Shown here in pieces: positions 1 through 11,473 of a stretch of DNA of 64,000 nt (its first letter is position 1; each line of letters begins with the position of its first letter). Origin of the DNA: Alosa alosa (taxonomy: Eukaryota; Chordata; Actinopteri; Clupeiformes; Clupeidae). The DNA is taken from the NCBI RefSeq assembly GCF_017589495.1, contig NC_063201.1:13059249-13123248 (forward strand), written 5' to 3'. The notes below the pieces were generated by a model. That model was given only the letters and a program-made list of their open reading frames with translations. It had not been told where the DNA came from and did no database searches. Made by a program: the position numbers and the translations under genes.

Positions 1-826
1 TTTGGCCTCCTCCACGGTGGTGCACAGCACCTGGACGATGTTCTGAGAGATGCCCTGAAGAGCACTGAAGTCAGAGACGCTGTACACATGCTGGTCATGA
101 GGCTCATTACCAATCTTTCTCAACTGTTCCGCATCTGCATCTTTTATCCCGATAGCATACAGTATGATTCCCCGGCGCCTCAGGTCATCTGCGTGTGGCT
201 CCACGTCATCTTGTGATCTACCGTCTGTGATGACAACAGCAATCTGCGGTACCCCCTGTCTCGCTCGACTCCCTGCTTGCTCAGTAAATTGCTCCTTGAG
301 AATGAAATCTAGTCCTAAACCAGTCATGGTGCTACCCCCTTTGTAAGGCAATTTCTTGATAGACGCGATAATCTCTTGTTTATGTTGATAGGTGTTCAGG
401 AGAAACTCTGTCTGTGGGAAGGTGCTATACTGTACTAAGCCAATGCGGACTTGATCAGGACTGACACTAAAACTGTCAAGCAGAGTGTGGAGGAAAGTCT
501 GGACCTGCTGGAAGTTTTTTTCCCCAATACTCCAGGAGCCATCAACCAGGAATACAATGTCAGCCACAGCCTCCTGTGTACATACTGGAAGAATGAGGAG
601 AATCGGATAATACATATTGATGTAATAAAATCTCGGCTGAATTAGTTGTGATGCATGCCGTCTTTTATTTAAGTGAAGCCTTGACATTGTAATTGCAGTT
701 TTCCGTGCACTGCAAACACCCTTTTATCTTATAAAAAGAACCAACCTTTTTGTTCTGCTGCACAGACAGAGACATATGACCCAATCAGTACGATGACCAG
801 AAGTAGTGCCATTTTTTCAACGCATC
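1..826 (-). CDS. Gene C: 5' end of a collagen VI-like vWA gene (partial)
   Basis: This is the start of a secreted matrix protein related to collagen alpha-4/5/6(VI), running off the left edge. The acceptor TTTCAG precedes position 826, and ATG is at 812-810. The first coding exon (812-746) encodes a hydrophobic signal peptide (MALLLVIVLIGSYVSVCAA, then EQK) and ends in phase 1. The second exon (584 to beyond 1) begins V-C-T-Q-E-A and encodes a vWA domain that stays open to the edge. Its MIDAS is D-G-S-W-S, with the later Thr (STMTG) and the ITDG aspartate present. It is the same type of exon as gene B vWA1 (33,549-34,157), so B and C are tandem duplicates. Unlike gene B, no break is visible in the part present. 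The rest of the gene is outside the window, so whether it has a triple helix is unknown. Confidence 0.85.
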
Positions 827-2690
827 CTGAAATATGAACATTGTAAAGATGGAAATGACTGTATTTCTTTTGTGATTTTATAGCATTACCTGAGATGCTT
901 TTGGAAATTCTGCAAGATTTTTTTCATGATGTTCTAAAATACTCTGACAAACCTTAAGGAAAACACAGGTTGGTTTTATGGCTGTGCTTTTAATATTCAT
1001 ACATACATCATTGCATACTTGACTTTGCTCTGATTGGTCAACATCTTAAGGCATCTTCCAGGTGTATCACTAGATTGCCTATTGCCAGGGCTCCATCTTA
1101 TTGATTCAGATTGCTATGGACTGTCCAGGGTAGGGCTGTCGAGTAAATCCAGTGGGGGTTATTTTGAGTGCATGTACTTGTCTAATTGGGTTGTGGTCTA
1201 TGACCATTTCCTTTCTAAGGCCATTACAGGCAGGGAAGGAAACAGTACACTCTGATAAGCCTGCTACGTCTCCTAGTCACATTTACATATCTTGTGTCCA
1301 TGAAACCGGCCCTTTTTCTTCCACAAATATTCAATTCAGTCCATGATTGCATGATACCGGGACAGTTTTGGGTGTCGTAGAGTACAGTTTAAGGGCGGTG
1401 AGATATAATGATTATATGATCAGCTGCATGTTTAGTGCATTTAATGTATTATGAGAAGATACAGCATGCTATGAATTGACCATTGTTTAAGCTATGAACT
1501 CTACAGTCCAACAGTGTCATAATGTTTTTTAGACATACACTCACGCCACTCATATTTGCTTGATTTAGGGTGGAAATAGGAATAAGAATTGTTCCAAAAC
1601 AAGATAATACATCAGAAAACATTTCCAGTTTTTTGATAAGAGCAACAAAAGCTACGTAGATCAGTTGTTGTTTTGACCATCACTTGCTGCAGTGTCTTTC
1701 CTGAACAAAGTAATCCTTTCATATGAAAACCCTTTCATATAGAAAACAAAGGTCACTAACACCAAATTGTGATGCCTTTCCAAATTGTTATGGAATTTAC
1801 TTCACCATGCACCATTAAATTGTCTTGATTTGAGGTGTACTAAAAGATCACATAAATGCGGTATACTTACATCAGAGCCATGCAGAGTCAAGGAAAGATC
1901 ACCTATCTTGTTCCACTGCCTCAGATAATATGCTGCCCTGGCAGATCCTGAGATTTGTGAGGGTGTGCCCAAAATTCCTACTGGAGTGTCCTAGCTCATT
2001 ACATTTTTTCTTCTGTACAGTGCACACAGAAACACACACACCGTTCTTGGCTACTGGCTACATGGCCATTGGTGAAAAAATATATGTTTATCAGAATTGA
2101 CCATAATCAATCCAAAATGACCAGACATGACTACAAACAGTATGAGCTCAAATGCCTTAGGTCGGAGTTACCTTAAGGTACATAAGTGACTTTCCAAACT
2201 TTCCAATAAATCTTTAACAACATCGGCCCTAAGTACATGTCACAGTTTGAGGTCTGACATACTAACAACAAAAACACCAATATTGTTGACTCATAATTAG
2301 TGCCACAGTTTATAAATTATTAGATTGCATTTTACTTTGGTAGTTTTGAAACTCAGACTTGAAATAGTTTTTGAAACTCAATTCTCAGGAGGGAGTCCAT
2401 TGGTGTGGAGAAAAAGAGCAGAAGGTTTGGTCTCCCATCGTCCGGAAACATGTGGATGAAATGTGTTGAGGGTTCATGGATGGTGATGAGGTTTCTCATA
2501 TAGACCCTTTCAAGAGAGTTCCATTATCAGCATCATAGTTGGCCCCACAAGACTTCCGTTTTAACATTCCATTTGTTATCTTAATGCAGACGAAGTAGAT
2601 TGGGGCCCAAATAGAACGTTCAAGCATTGTTTTTGTTTTTATTGTTGAAAGGGTCCATAGGGCTTTGACCCCCAATTACACATGATACTT
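827..2690. other. Region upstream of gene C
   Basis: About 1.9 kb upstream of the gene C signal-peptide exon. A further 5' UTR exon and a promoter should lie to the right of 826, but I see no convincing TATA box or exon. The short open frames here are AT-rich and have no recognisable motif. No transposon ends were recognised. Confidence 0.4.
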
Positions 2691-2880
2691 AGGGATGTAA
2701 CAATATCAAAATCTCACAATGTGATAATACCTCGGTAACAAGTCCACGGTACGATATTTCTGGGAACTGGGAAATGACCTGGGTCGGACTCAAACCCGGT
2801 TCTTTGTGGGCACGTGGACCCGAGCATGGTATATGGACACAGCAACCCCCCCAGGATTGACTTCTTAAAGAGTTAGATGA
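2690..2880 (-). mobile_element. tRNA-derived SINE fragment
   Basis: Read on the minus strand, the segment near 2,770-2,800 contains GGTTTGAGTCC, one base from the RNA polymerase III B-box consensus. Downstream is the pattern CCGACCCAGGTCATTTCCC, which is common in teleost tRNA-type SINEs. The left flank (tagggatgtaacaatatc, from about 2,692) resembles the end of a fish hAT element, so this may be a SINE next to or inside a hAT remnant. No target-site duplication was found. Confidence 0.5.
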
Positions 2881-3279
2881 CAACTGCTGTTTTAAAATGA
2901 ATGCCTAGAGAGGTACCTCCCTGCTCAGGAGTAATCTGTTGATGTGAACAGTAAGAAACTAGTAAGAATAGTAAGCATTCTATAATCATAGACTTTTCAT
3001 AAATCATAATGTAAGCTTTATAGCTTTGGTATTTATTAATTGAAGACTTGATGCAAAGAAGTTGATGAACACCATTTTGTGGAATAATTAATGACGTCAC
3101 TCTGTTTCTTCAGCTGAAATAGCCAGATTAGCTCTCTGAATGCTCTTCAAGACTGGGACACTCTGAAATTGTCCTTAAAATATGGGTGCTGTTGCAATTG
3201 TGTTTTGTTTATTGCTCTGAAAACTCGGAGTGGCAGTTAACAAACACATTATTTATTTACACTACATCCAAGTTCACAC

Positions 3280-3492
3280 ATGGTGACACATGATGTCCCT
3301 GAATTGAAGGGATGTGCAGTGTATCAGGGTGATGTGGTTATCTACAACAAGCAAGTCATGGGATATATGCATGTTCGGCAATGGAGGGCTTTGTTTGATC
3401 TTTTAACAGCAGTGCATCTCACTGTGAACCTGGATACGTTTATATTTCCCCAGGAGACAGTAACATATTTTGACAGTCAAATAGGGTCATAG
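3280..3492 (+). pseudogene. Ty3/Gypsy reverse transcriptase relic
   Basis: A 70-codon fragment resembles the palm region of a Ty3/Gypsy reverse transcriptase. It shows GCAVYQGDVVIY, then the HV..WRALFDLL and LTVNL segments that normally follow the catalytic box. The usual Tyr-Leu-Asp-Asp box reads Tyr-Gln-Gly-Asp, so one catalytic Asp is gone. No gag, integrase or paired LTRs were found, although the T-rich 3,500-4,200 stretch could be the decayed remainder. This is an old, inactive retrotransposon piece. Confidence 0.6.
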
Positions 3493-4525
3493 CTGGATGC
3501 CAGCAATTGATGTCATGTACAGTATAGCCTGGAACAGTTTGCTGCCCTGATGGCCATTCATGTTTTGTGTTTTCTTGTGTTTATCTTGTCTTATGCTTTT
3601 TGTTTATATTTTGTTCTCCATGTGTCTTATCTTATCGGTCATGTGTTCTACCTGTTTCCCCCCTAATTACTATAGTGTCTGCCTGTTTTCTGATTGTCTA
3701 TCCACCTCTTTCTTATTTTGTCTGTCATCTTGCTTATTTAAACTCTTGCTTAAACTCTTGCCACACTTGTTGCTGAATTACTTTGATATTCTCTAGCCAT
3801 ATGTCTGTCCTCTGTCTGGGATCTTGTTTTTTGTGGTGTTACTGACTTTTGATCGGATTTTACATTAAGTGATCCCTTGTTAGGAACTACTACCCTGTTG
3901 GACTAGTTCCTGGTTTTGACCTATGCCTGATATTTGTTCTGTGTTAGTCCTTCCTCTCCGTTTCTGTCTGTTTTGTTACCATTCCCTGCCTAGCATGTCT
4001 GGTGTTATCAGTTCGCTTGTCTGGAAATATCAACTCTGCATTGTCTACAGTTACTCTACTGTTTTGTCTGAAAATATGTGATATGCTTGACTCATTATAG
4101 AACTTTATTTACACTTGACACCAGTTTGTTGTACTTTTGGGTCCTCCAGACAAGCCCCTCTCGAACAGAGGATTTCATTGACAGATCTGTTTGCAACTCT
4201 TAATTATTCAGTTATTCAGTTTAAAGGAGGAACCTTTTGCTTTGATTTGGGCCATAATACAGTAGTGTCTACGTGATAGATATAATGTAGGTATGTGTAA
4301 TCAACATCATACAAATGTCCCAAGATTAGTGAACATAAACAGATGGGTGCATTCCATGGAACCACACTGTGCCACCATTGTAATTATCCTAATTGCTATA
4401 ATGACACTGAAAACAGGAAAAGGATGGAGTGGTTCCAAAAAATCACACATACACACATCAAGATTCCTTTTCTATCATCACATCTATATTAAACTACAGA
4501 GTCTCTGAATCTTCCTGTTCTTTGC
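3493..4525. other. T-rich non-coding stretch, possible retroelement tail
   Basis: T-rich, low-complexity sequence whose open frames (for example 3,560-3,796) are runs of Leu, Cys, Ser and Phe without a domain. It ends near 4,130-4,160 with ttttgggtcctcc, which resembles fish Gypsy LTR-proximal sequence. I cannot define LTR borders. Confidence 0.3.
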
Positions 4526-4860
4526 AGTCAGTTCAGTCCACATCAACGGGACGGACCCACCTAGCCAACTTAGACCATGGCTAGGTTGGTTAAGGGTATT
4601 TGGATGTTTGTTGCGGTAATATGGTGGCAGCATGGGGCGTAAGCTAACTGGCTAATTTGTTTTGTGCAACTTCTTTTGTTTGTGATGGGCTGTGCCTAGG
4701 TTGATGGTTGGTTGGCCAAGGTTTTTATGGCTATGGTTCAGTCCACATCAACGGGACGGACCAACCTAGCCAACCTTGACCATGCCTGGGCTGGTTAAGA
4801 GTATTTTGGGTATTGGATATTTCAACGTGGTAATATGGTGGCAGCATGGAGGGGAGTGTC
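4526..4860. repeat. Two direct copies of an approximately 115-bp repeat
   Basis: The sequence beginning cagtccacatcaacgggacg occurs near 4,530 and again near 4,740. Both copies continue through gccaac, ggttaag and aatatggtggcagcatgg. The offset is about 207 bp. This looks like a short tandem duplication of a dispersed repeat; no coding content was recognised. Confidence 0.75.
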
Positions 4861-6134
4861 TCCAGGACGCTGGTTTCACTGTTACCCCTTCATGAGGTGT
4901 CGTGGGCCTAACTTAACGAAACATCGGTGAATGAGGGTGCCCACTTGATAACCCCAATGACATGCCGCATACTATATACTGCTGTTGGATGGGCCATTTG
5001 TATTGTGTTTGTGACCATTTGTTGGCGGATTTGTGGGTAGTGTGCTTTTTTAAAGTTAAACTTGAGCAGGGGCTTCTGAATGTGTTTTTACCTTGGATTT
5101 TGGCACAAGGGATTTTAACATCTAATCCTGTGTATTAATGTAATGCAAATGCCTAACAATGTCCTGTGGGACCTAATGATGATTATGACAAACATTATTA
5201 AACTGGCAGATGCCTATAGTGGCCACTTGTATATTTGACTATCAAAAGAAAATGAAAACAATCGGTACTACCTAAGTTGCTGCAGCTACAGTCTGAGTGC
5301 ATAATCATAATCATCACCTCAAGAAACAGAGATGTATGTGAAACATTGGCAGAATTCTGGTATAGCCTGAAACCAGAAATGTCAGAAGGTAGGGGCATAT
5401 GCTTTGCTTTTCTTTTTCTTTTGTAGAACAACAGTTCTGCACAGATTATTTTAAACTATTATGAGTTGTAACATTATATTGATTTACCCACATAATCATA
5501 TGGTAGGGTATGATGTAGAATAGCATTCTGTCAGTACAGTTAATGACCAGGAGGCTCTTGAAAACCCTCTATTGGTTAAGCTTGAGGCAGTGGTACACGT
5601 TGTTAGCATTAGATCAGTCATGTCTTCCTTGCCATTGGACAAACCCATAACAGAAATACTACAATACTGTGCTTTTGTTGTTACGTGGCAATGCCTTGAC
5701 TTGTTGGAGGCTTTTGTGTTTGACAATCTGATCTTTGACAGATTAGTTTCACTTTAATTACTATTACAGATGCATTTGATCATTTGATCATAAGTGGAGA
5801 AAAGTAGTCACTCTGCAGTTTGGTATCTTTGTGTGCACCCAAATGAACATGGACCCAGTGTTCTGAGGGAATCAGAAAGAAACTTATATACATGCATGTT
5901 AAAGATAAAGGCTATAAGAACATTTCCAACATTTCTAACCCTAGCTCTAGACTATGTTGCACATATTATTAACAAGTGTAAGGTCCATGGGACTGTAGCC
6001 AATCTCACTGGATGTGTATGCAAGAGGAAAATTGACCCCAGACCGAACAGAAAGATAGTGCAAATTGGAAGACAAGGAACCAAAGAAAACTTCCTATATG
6101 AACTGCACTGCAGTAGAGGCTATTGTTGCTTTTT
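4861..6134. other. Non-coding, no recognised features
   Basis: About 1.3 kb without recognisable exons or transposon ends. Short open frames occur on both strands, including a 120-codon frame at 5,794-6,156, but none shows a known domain or splice-site context. Confidence 0.35.
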
Positions 6135-7060
6135 ATACGGCTCTTCACAATGCTAGTAGAACGCTCCATTGACTTGAATGGGATTTCCCAACGTTCTACG
6201 GTAAAATATTTCCATGTAATTACCGCTGCAAACATATAATTACCGCTGTCAATGGCAACGGGTTTTGTGCTGCTGATTTAAGTTTTTCATATCACTCCGC
6301 AAGTAGTCCGGTCACTTCTTGCATTGGAACTTCATTCAAAAGTGAAAGCAGACGGTTGATCAGCTGTGTTCTAAAGAATGTTTTATTCAAGTTCAGCGTG
6401 TGTTGCGAACTATTTGTTTATCAGCAAAAGCCACGACGAAACGGTAACAAATAAGTGTAAAGAGACATATCGTGGAGTTTATTTTTTCATTTTGCCAAGT
6501 AGCCATATAATAAGCGGGATAATGTATAGAACGCCGGTCATTATTGGGAAAATAACTCCCTTCAGGGCGAAGCAAGACCCGGTTCGCCCTGTCGGGACTT
6601 ATTTTGCCAATAATGAGGTTCTATACATAATGTCATTATCCCTTACTTATTAGCCTACACGGCTCTTCACAAGGCAAGTAGAACGCTCCATTGACTTGAA
6701 TGGGCTTTCCCAAAGTTCTACGGTAAAATATTTTCATGTAATTACCGCTGCAAACATATAATTAATGCTGTCAATGGCAACAGAGTTTGTGCTTCTACTT
6801 CAGGTATTTCATATCACTATGCAAGAACTGGAACTTCATTCAAAAGTGAAAGCAGACAGTTGATCAGCTGTGTTCTAAAGAATGTTTGATTCAAGTTCAA
6901 CGTGTGTTGATAAACGGTAACAAATAGGCTAGGCTATGTAGGCTAAAGTCATATAGAGTGACCGTCAATAAGTCCCTTCAGGGCGGAACAAGTCCGGTTC
7001 GCCCTGTCGGGACTTATTTTCCCAATAATGACCAGCGTTTTATACATTATCCCTTACAGC
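6135..7060. repeat. Tandem pair of a palindrome-containing repeat
   Basis: The unit beginning acggctcttcacaa, followed by tagaacgctccattgacttg, occurs at about 6,137 and again at about 6,658, giving two head-to-tail copies of roughly 520 and 400 bp. Each copy contains a short palindrome built from cccttcagggcgaa and ttcgccctgtcggg (near 6,560-6,600 and 6,970-7,010). The second copy carries small deletions. This is probably a non-autonomous transposon that inserted or duplicated in tandem. The end at 7,060-7,115 resembles one terminus of the MITE at 44,417-44,629. Confidence 0.75.
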
Positions 7061-7691
7061 AGATGTTCCGCTAATGGAATGCTTCAGTTACATCCCAGGT
7101 GTAGCCTTCCTTTAATAATACAGTGGAAATTCTTGCATAAATATATCTGGGAGAGAACCTGCTAGTAACTTGCCTGGTTTCACCAGACTCATTACTTCAT
7201 TTCACCAAGTGAAGAGTCTGGGTATTAACAATAGGGAAATGTTATGTTATGAAATGTAAAGTCCAGCATCATAATGGGCGTAGATTTTGCATTAAATTTG
7301 AAATCACTGTTCTAGCCTATCCAATCACATTGATCATAAATTCCTACAGTACTTCCTATTTCAACTAACCTTTACAGGATATTATACAACAACAGTTAGG
7401 TCCAATTGAGCTATTTATTCATTTTTGATTGGACGAGAGGTCATCACGAGTGGCGATATCCCAGCACAACGACTCTTAAGACTTTTGACTGCTAGTTCAC
7501 TCCGCATATTGCATTGAATTACCAAGACAAACGTTCCAATCATTCATAGTGAGAGAGCAACGATTTCATAACTTCACCTTGGAGTGAGAAAAACGCAAAG
7601 TAGGTGGCTGGCAGATGGCTTGTTAATGAGGTCAGACATATTTTTTTGTCACAAAACCTGAGTTTTTAGATGTAATTTTGATAATTTATTA

Positions 7692-8054
7692 ACCTGACTC
7701 TCGCCAGATTAATTTCGTTCCGCCTAGCTCCACTCACATCCATCTGGGATCGGTTCCGTTGAGAGTGATTTCAGCACGAGATTGTATGGTAGAGCCTATC
7801 AGGACGCAGGGTGGGAGTTTCATAGATGTGACGTAGCGTAGAAGCGACTGTGAGACTGTTCTCAGCGTCACGGGTTGGCTTTGATGTGAGTGGTTGAAGT
7901 AGCACGTCAATAGATGACGGACAAGTGGCTTATCCAATCTTATGCAAGGATTTTTTAATAAGGCCTAGCCTTCTGAAGCACCACTCCAATGGATCGATCC
8001 CAGATGGATGAGTGGAGCTAGGCGGAACGAAATTCATCTGGCGAGAGTCAGGTT
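7692..8054. mobile_element. MITE with long terminal inverted repeats
   Basis: The left end (7,692, cctgactctcgccagat) and right end (8,054, reading inward on the minus strand) are inverted copies for roughly 60 bp. They run through ttcgttccgcctagctccac to catctgggatcg, with only a few mismatches. The whole element is about 360 bp and non-coding. The target-site duplication is unclear, so I do not assign a superfamily. Confidence 0.8.
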
Positions 8055-8339
8055 CATAGTTTATCGCTACGTATTACAAAATTTAAGGGCACAAACGCTG
8101 AACTTATTTGGTAATACAGAACTACTGCCGTTTTAGAGTTAGCTCCGCCATTTTGGATATTTTTTTCGAATTCACTTTCAAGCAACTTACGTCTCAAATG
8201 GTGTCACGTTACTTGGCAACGGTAATGTGGATAATACAATGTGATTTTTGAATGTTAAAAGTTGCAATTGGTGAATAAACTCTTTTGAGAGGTGGATAAA
8301 CTATTTCTGAAATTTCAGAGGTGAATAAACTGTATTTCC

Positions 8340-8372
8340 TAATAATAACAATAATAATAATAATAATAATAG
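8340..8372. repeat. AAT/ATA trinucleotide microsatellite
   Basis: A run of aataataat-type trinucleotides with one interruption, in the sequence following the gene B terminal exon. Confidence 0.85.
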
Positions 8373-8468
8373 GAAAACATAGAAACACAATCACAGTATT
8401 TGATATTTCTTCTACAGTAAAACAATCAATACTGTAAATACAACTAAAATCACAGTGTTTAATTGTTT

Positions 8469-8474
8469 TTTATT
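8469..8474 (-). promoter_or_regulatory. Candidate polyadenylation signal for gene B terminal exon
   Basis: AATAAA on the minus strand, about 200 nt downstream of the stop codon at 8,680-8,678. It is placed as expected for a short 3' UTR. The hexamer alone is weak evidence. Confidence 0.35.
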
Positions 8475-8520
8475 TTACGGTGAATACATAAAATACTGTA
8501 AATGGAAGTACGGTACCTTT

Positions 8521-8601
8521 ACTGTAAAAATAATTGACAGTAACTTACTGGATAATTGTTGCCAGTAAGTTACTGTAATTTTACGGTATTTTTTTACAGT
8601 G
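8521..8601. repeat. Inverted repeat just downstream of gene B stop
   Basis: The arm actgtaaaaataattgacag... (from 8,521) is inverted at 8,562-8,601 (ccagtaagttactgtaattt and on). The innermost approximately 17 bp (cagtaacttactgg) pair perfectly around a 10-nt loop. It lies 80-160 nt past the stop codon, so it would form a hairpin in any 3' UTR. The base composition resembles a fish MITE end. Confidence 0.7.
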
Positions 8602-8677
8602 ATTATCTATGGGAAAAACAACTTATCAAGGAGATAATATTGAGATTGTGAATTATCATAACATTTGATCAAACATC

Positions 8678-9249
8678 TTATGCGTCAGCTGGCACGCAAA
8701 CAGTTTCCACCACTTTTGACTTGATATGTTCAAGGACATGAAAGTCGTTCACGATGAAGACCCTGTCCGGAGTGCCAGCAATCTGAATCAGCTCATCCTT
8801 GTAGACTTTGCCCACTCCAATGACATACACATCAACTTGCATGGCTCTGAGAAACCTTGCCTCTTCTGTCACTTCATCCTTTGACTTGCCATTGGTGATC
8901 ACAATAAGGTTCTGTGAGACACCCTTGTTTTTCAGGCTGCCATTTGCTGTCTGGAAGTACCGCTTCCTGGTGAACTCAAGGGCCCTTCCGATAAATGTGC
9001 CTTGTCCTATTAGATCGATGGCATCAATTTTAGCATGTGCTGTGGCTTCACTGTCAACCTCGTTGAGGTGGAACTCTTTCTTGGGGTAAGCGCTGAACTG
9101 GGCTAGGGCAACCTGCACAGCCTCTGGTTTGATGTGGAAGCTGCTCACCACCTTTTTCATAAACGTCTTCATGATGGTAAAGTCAGTGGCACTGATGCTG
9201 CCGGAGCTGTCCGTCAACATGACCAGGTCTACCTTCTTTTTCTGGCATG
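8678..9249 (-). CDS. Gene B vWA8: isolated terminal vWA exon with stop
   Basis: The acceptor CTTTAG precedes 9,249, and the exon begins in phase 1 as (x)-C-Q-K-K-K-V-D-L-V. It encodes one full vWA domain with MIDAS D-S-S-G-S, the Thr in GQGTFIG, and ITNG where ITDG is usual. After a final Cys (VETVCVPADA) it runs straight into TAA at 8,680-8,678. It is intact and of normal length (189 residues). It lies 18.5 kb from vWA7, beyond the giant palindrome. The vWA7 donor is phase 0 and this acceptor is phase 1, so either an exon is missing between them or this exon belongs to another transcript. It may be the last exon of gene B or an orphan exon from the tandem duplications. Confidence 0.75.
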
Positions 9250-9830
9250 CTAAAGAAAAATATATAATATAATTATATAGTATAATTTATATAATATATA
9301 AATTATATATATATAATTTGCATTTTATGTAGATTTGTAGTTCACTTTCACATAGAAATTACTTTTGAATATTATGTCGAATTTAATCTTGACATGCCAA
9401 CATTAAACTCGAAATACAGTTTTAAACATACAGTTTAAGCTATGTACACTTCCCACAACTCCAATATTTGACAACCATGAATAGTAGGCCTACTTCAAAT
9501 AGGTGCTATTTCATATAGATTGCTGCTACGTCTTGGTGGATGTCCTCATTGCCATCATCGTGAAGCGCGTAGCTTTATCTCGCGGTTATGGAAATACCAT
9601 GCACTATGCCATATAGCTGGAATAATACATGTTTCCAATGATATACTGTTTCTATAGTACGAAATGTTATTTCACTCTGTTTTTACATGGGTAAGGCCAC
9701 CGCACATCCAAATAAGTGCCCTTCATGACCCACAGGCCGTCAGTCCCCATAAGTTAACAATCATCTTTCTAAAATTGCTTTTCCATGTCTCACCTGCTTA
9801 AAATATATAAAGTATAAACACAGATACAGT

Positions 9831-9885
9831 CCCCTCCAGAATTATTGACACCTTTGCTAAAGTTGACTAAAAACTGGTATAAAAA
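9831..9885. mobile_element. End fragment of a Tc1/mariner-like MITE
   Basis: The motif acagtcccctccagaattattgacacc followed by tttgctaaagttgac is a common fish DNA-transposon terminus. Its inverted counterpart (ttagcagaggtgccaataattctgg) occurs at about 62,865-62,895 in gene A, and a weaker match lies near 24,735. No second end is visible here. Superfamily assignment is from memory of the motif. Confidence 0.45.
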
Positions 9886-9943
9886 ATAATCTGTTGGGGA
9901 TTTATTGTGGTCCTGTGGTGGTGTAACGCTTTGTGGTGGTGTG

Positions 9944-10470
9944 TAACGCTTTGCAGTGCTGTGTTCTATTTGCAGAATTCACATGAGAAAATATATAAAT
10001 AGGCTTAAAAATCTGTTCTTTAGGACGGCACAGTCAATGGGTTATTGATGCTTATTTTGATTTTCAATTGAGCACAGTTACTTTATTAATCTCTAAAGTA
10101 ATGAGTCAAAATCACGAACAACTTCAGGTGGCGCTCTCGTCCATTATATAATCTGGCCCAGTTAGATGGTGTTCTCCCCCCAGTGCTCGTGGTTCAGTCC
10201 AACCACAAGCACAAAAAAGGAAAATTGACGCATCATTTAAATTTTTAACTTCTGAACAGAAAACCGTAATTGTGCTCAATTGAAAATCAAAATAAGCATC
10301 AATAACCAACCAACTTTTTATTTTTATTTCCAGACTCATGGTCCAATAAATACACATACCAATCCATTTACTGTGCCGTCCTAAAGAATGGATAACGGAT
10401 TTTAGGCCTATTTTTATATTTTTTCATGTGAATTCTGCAAATAGAACACAGCACTGCAAAGCGTTACATG
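9944..10470. repeat. Fold-back repeat
   Basis: The left arm (9,944-10,080, gtaacgctttgcagtgctgt onward to tcaattgagcaca) is inverted at 10,262-10,470. The pairs gtaattgtgctcaattgaa and tgcaaatagaacacagcact are clear. The right arm carries about 60 bp not present in the left. The spacer is about 180 bp. Probably a non-autonomous fold-back DNA element; no transposase is present. Confidence 0.75.
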
Positions 10471-11473
10471 GACCTATTGTAATCTCACAACAGAAAAATT
10501 CAACCTTGAAGGGAAGCAAATTTATTTTAAGAAAAAGGAAAATCTCAAAGAAACTAGACTGCATTTCCGGCGGGAACTGCGAAAGTGTGCTTGCCCTGGT
10601 CCGGTCACCAACGTGAGCAGATAGTGGCATATGCTATGCTGAACCTGGCTTGATCCAGGCATTGTAACAGTGCCTTTCAGTGTTGGAGCAGTGGCAATAT
10701 CTCAAAAGCTCTAGGAGAGGGCTATTCAACTATTGGCTTGCGGGTTGAATGCGGTTCGTTGGATTTTACCTTTGGGCCTGCCTTCGAATAAAGCTTCTAT
10801 GACTGAGATCAAATCAATAAAATAAAATGACAGCAGTGATTGGCTGCAAAAAAATAATGTCACGCGTTTTGCGCCTCTCAAACTGGGCTAAGGTAACCTA
10901 CAGAGGAATTGAAATTATGAAATATGACCAAGGCATTAAAAAGCTTCTTGTTTGCCAGGATACTTTTTCACTGATTTATTTTAAAAAAAATATGAGCTAT
11001 GAGTGTGAATGTTATATATTCCATCCCCCAAATTATGTTTTACTGGTTTATTTGACAAATAATCTATATGAATTTGCTCTATAAAGACCTTATGTCTGTT
11101 TGGGATTGTTTTGTGAGCCTGGGGTTGTTTTGAGAGCCTATTGATGTAGCCTATCTCAGATGTATCTCAAAATAAAGGAATACTTCATATTACTCTAAAC
11201 CACCGTCTGTAAATCAACTGTATACTACTGTCTACATTGCACTGTATTTCTTGTCAATGAGTAGGCTAGTTTTGGTTGTTGGTGGTGTTATTGCATCCCT
11301 TAGTTATGCCTACAATGCAAGTTCCCTCGCGATTGGAAGCTCCTGTAGACAATAGTAGACGCATTTCAAAACATCGCGTTAGGACTCCTCGCCACTTCTT
11401 TTAAGCTGTCACAGACTTAGACTACTTTTAGGGCTAAAGTGCTAAATAGCAGTCCTAAAGTTACAAGTGAAGT

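Noticed and set aside
3560..3796. Cys/Leu/Ser-rich frames resembling a membrane protein
   Set aside because: T-rich low-complexity DNA gives hydrophobic translations in any frame; no start context, splice sites or homology.
5794..6156. 120-codon plus-strand frame
   Set aside because: No recognised motif, no flanking splice sites, and it overlaps the start of the tandem repeat at 6,135.
8808..9089. Plus-strand 93-codon frame
   Set aside because: Antisense shadow of the intact vWA8 exon; similar plus-strand shadows occur over the other vWA exons.
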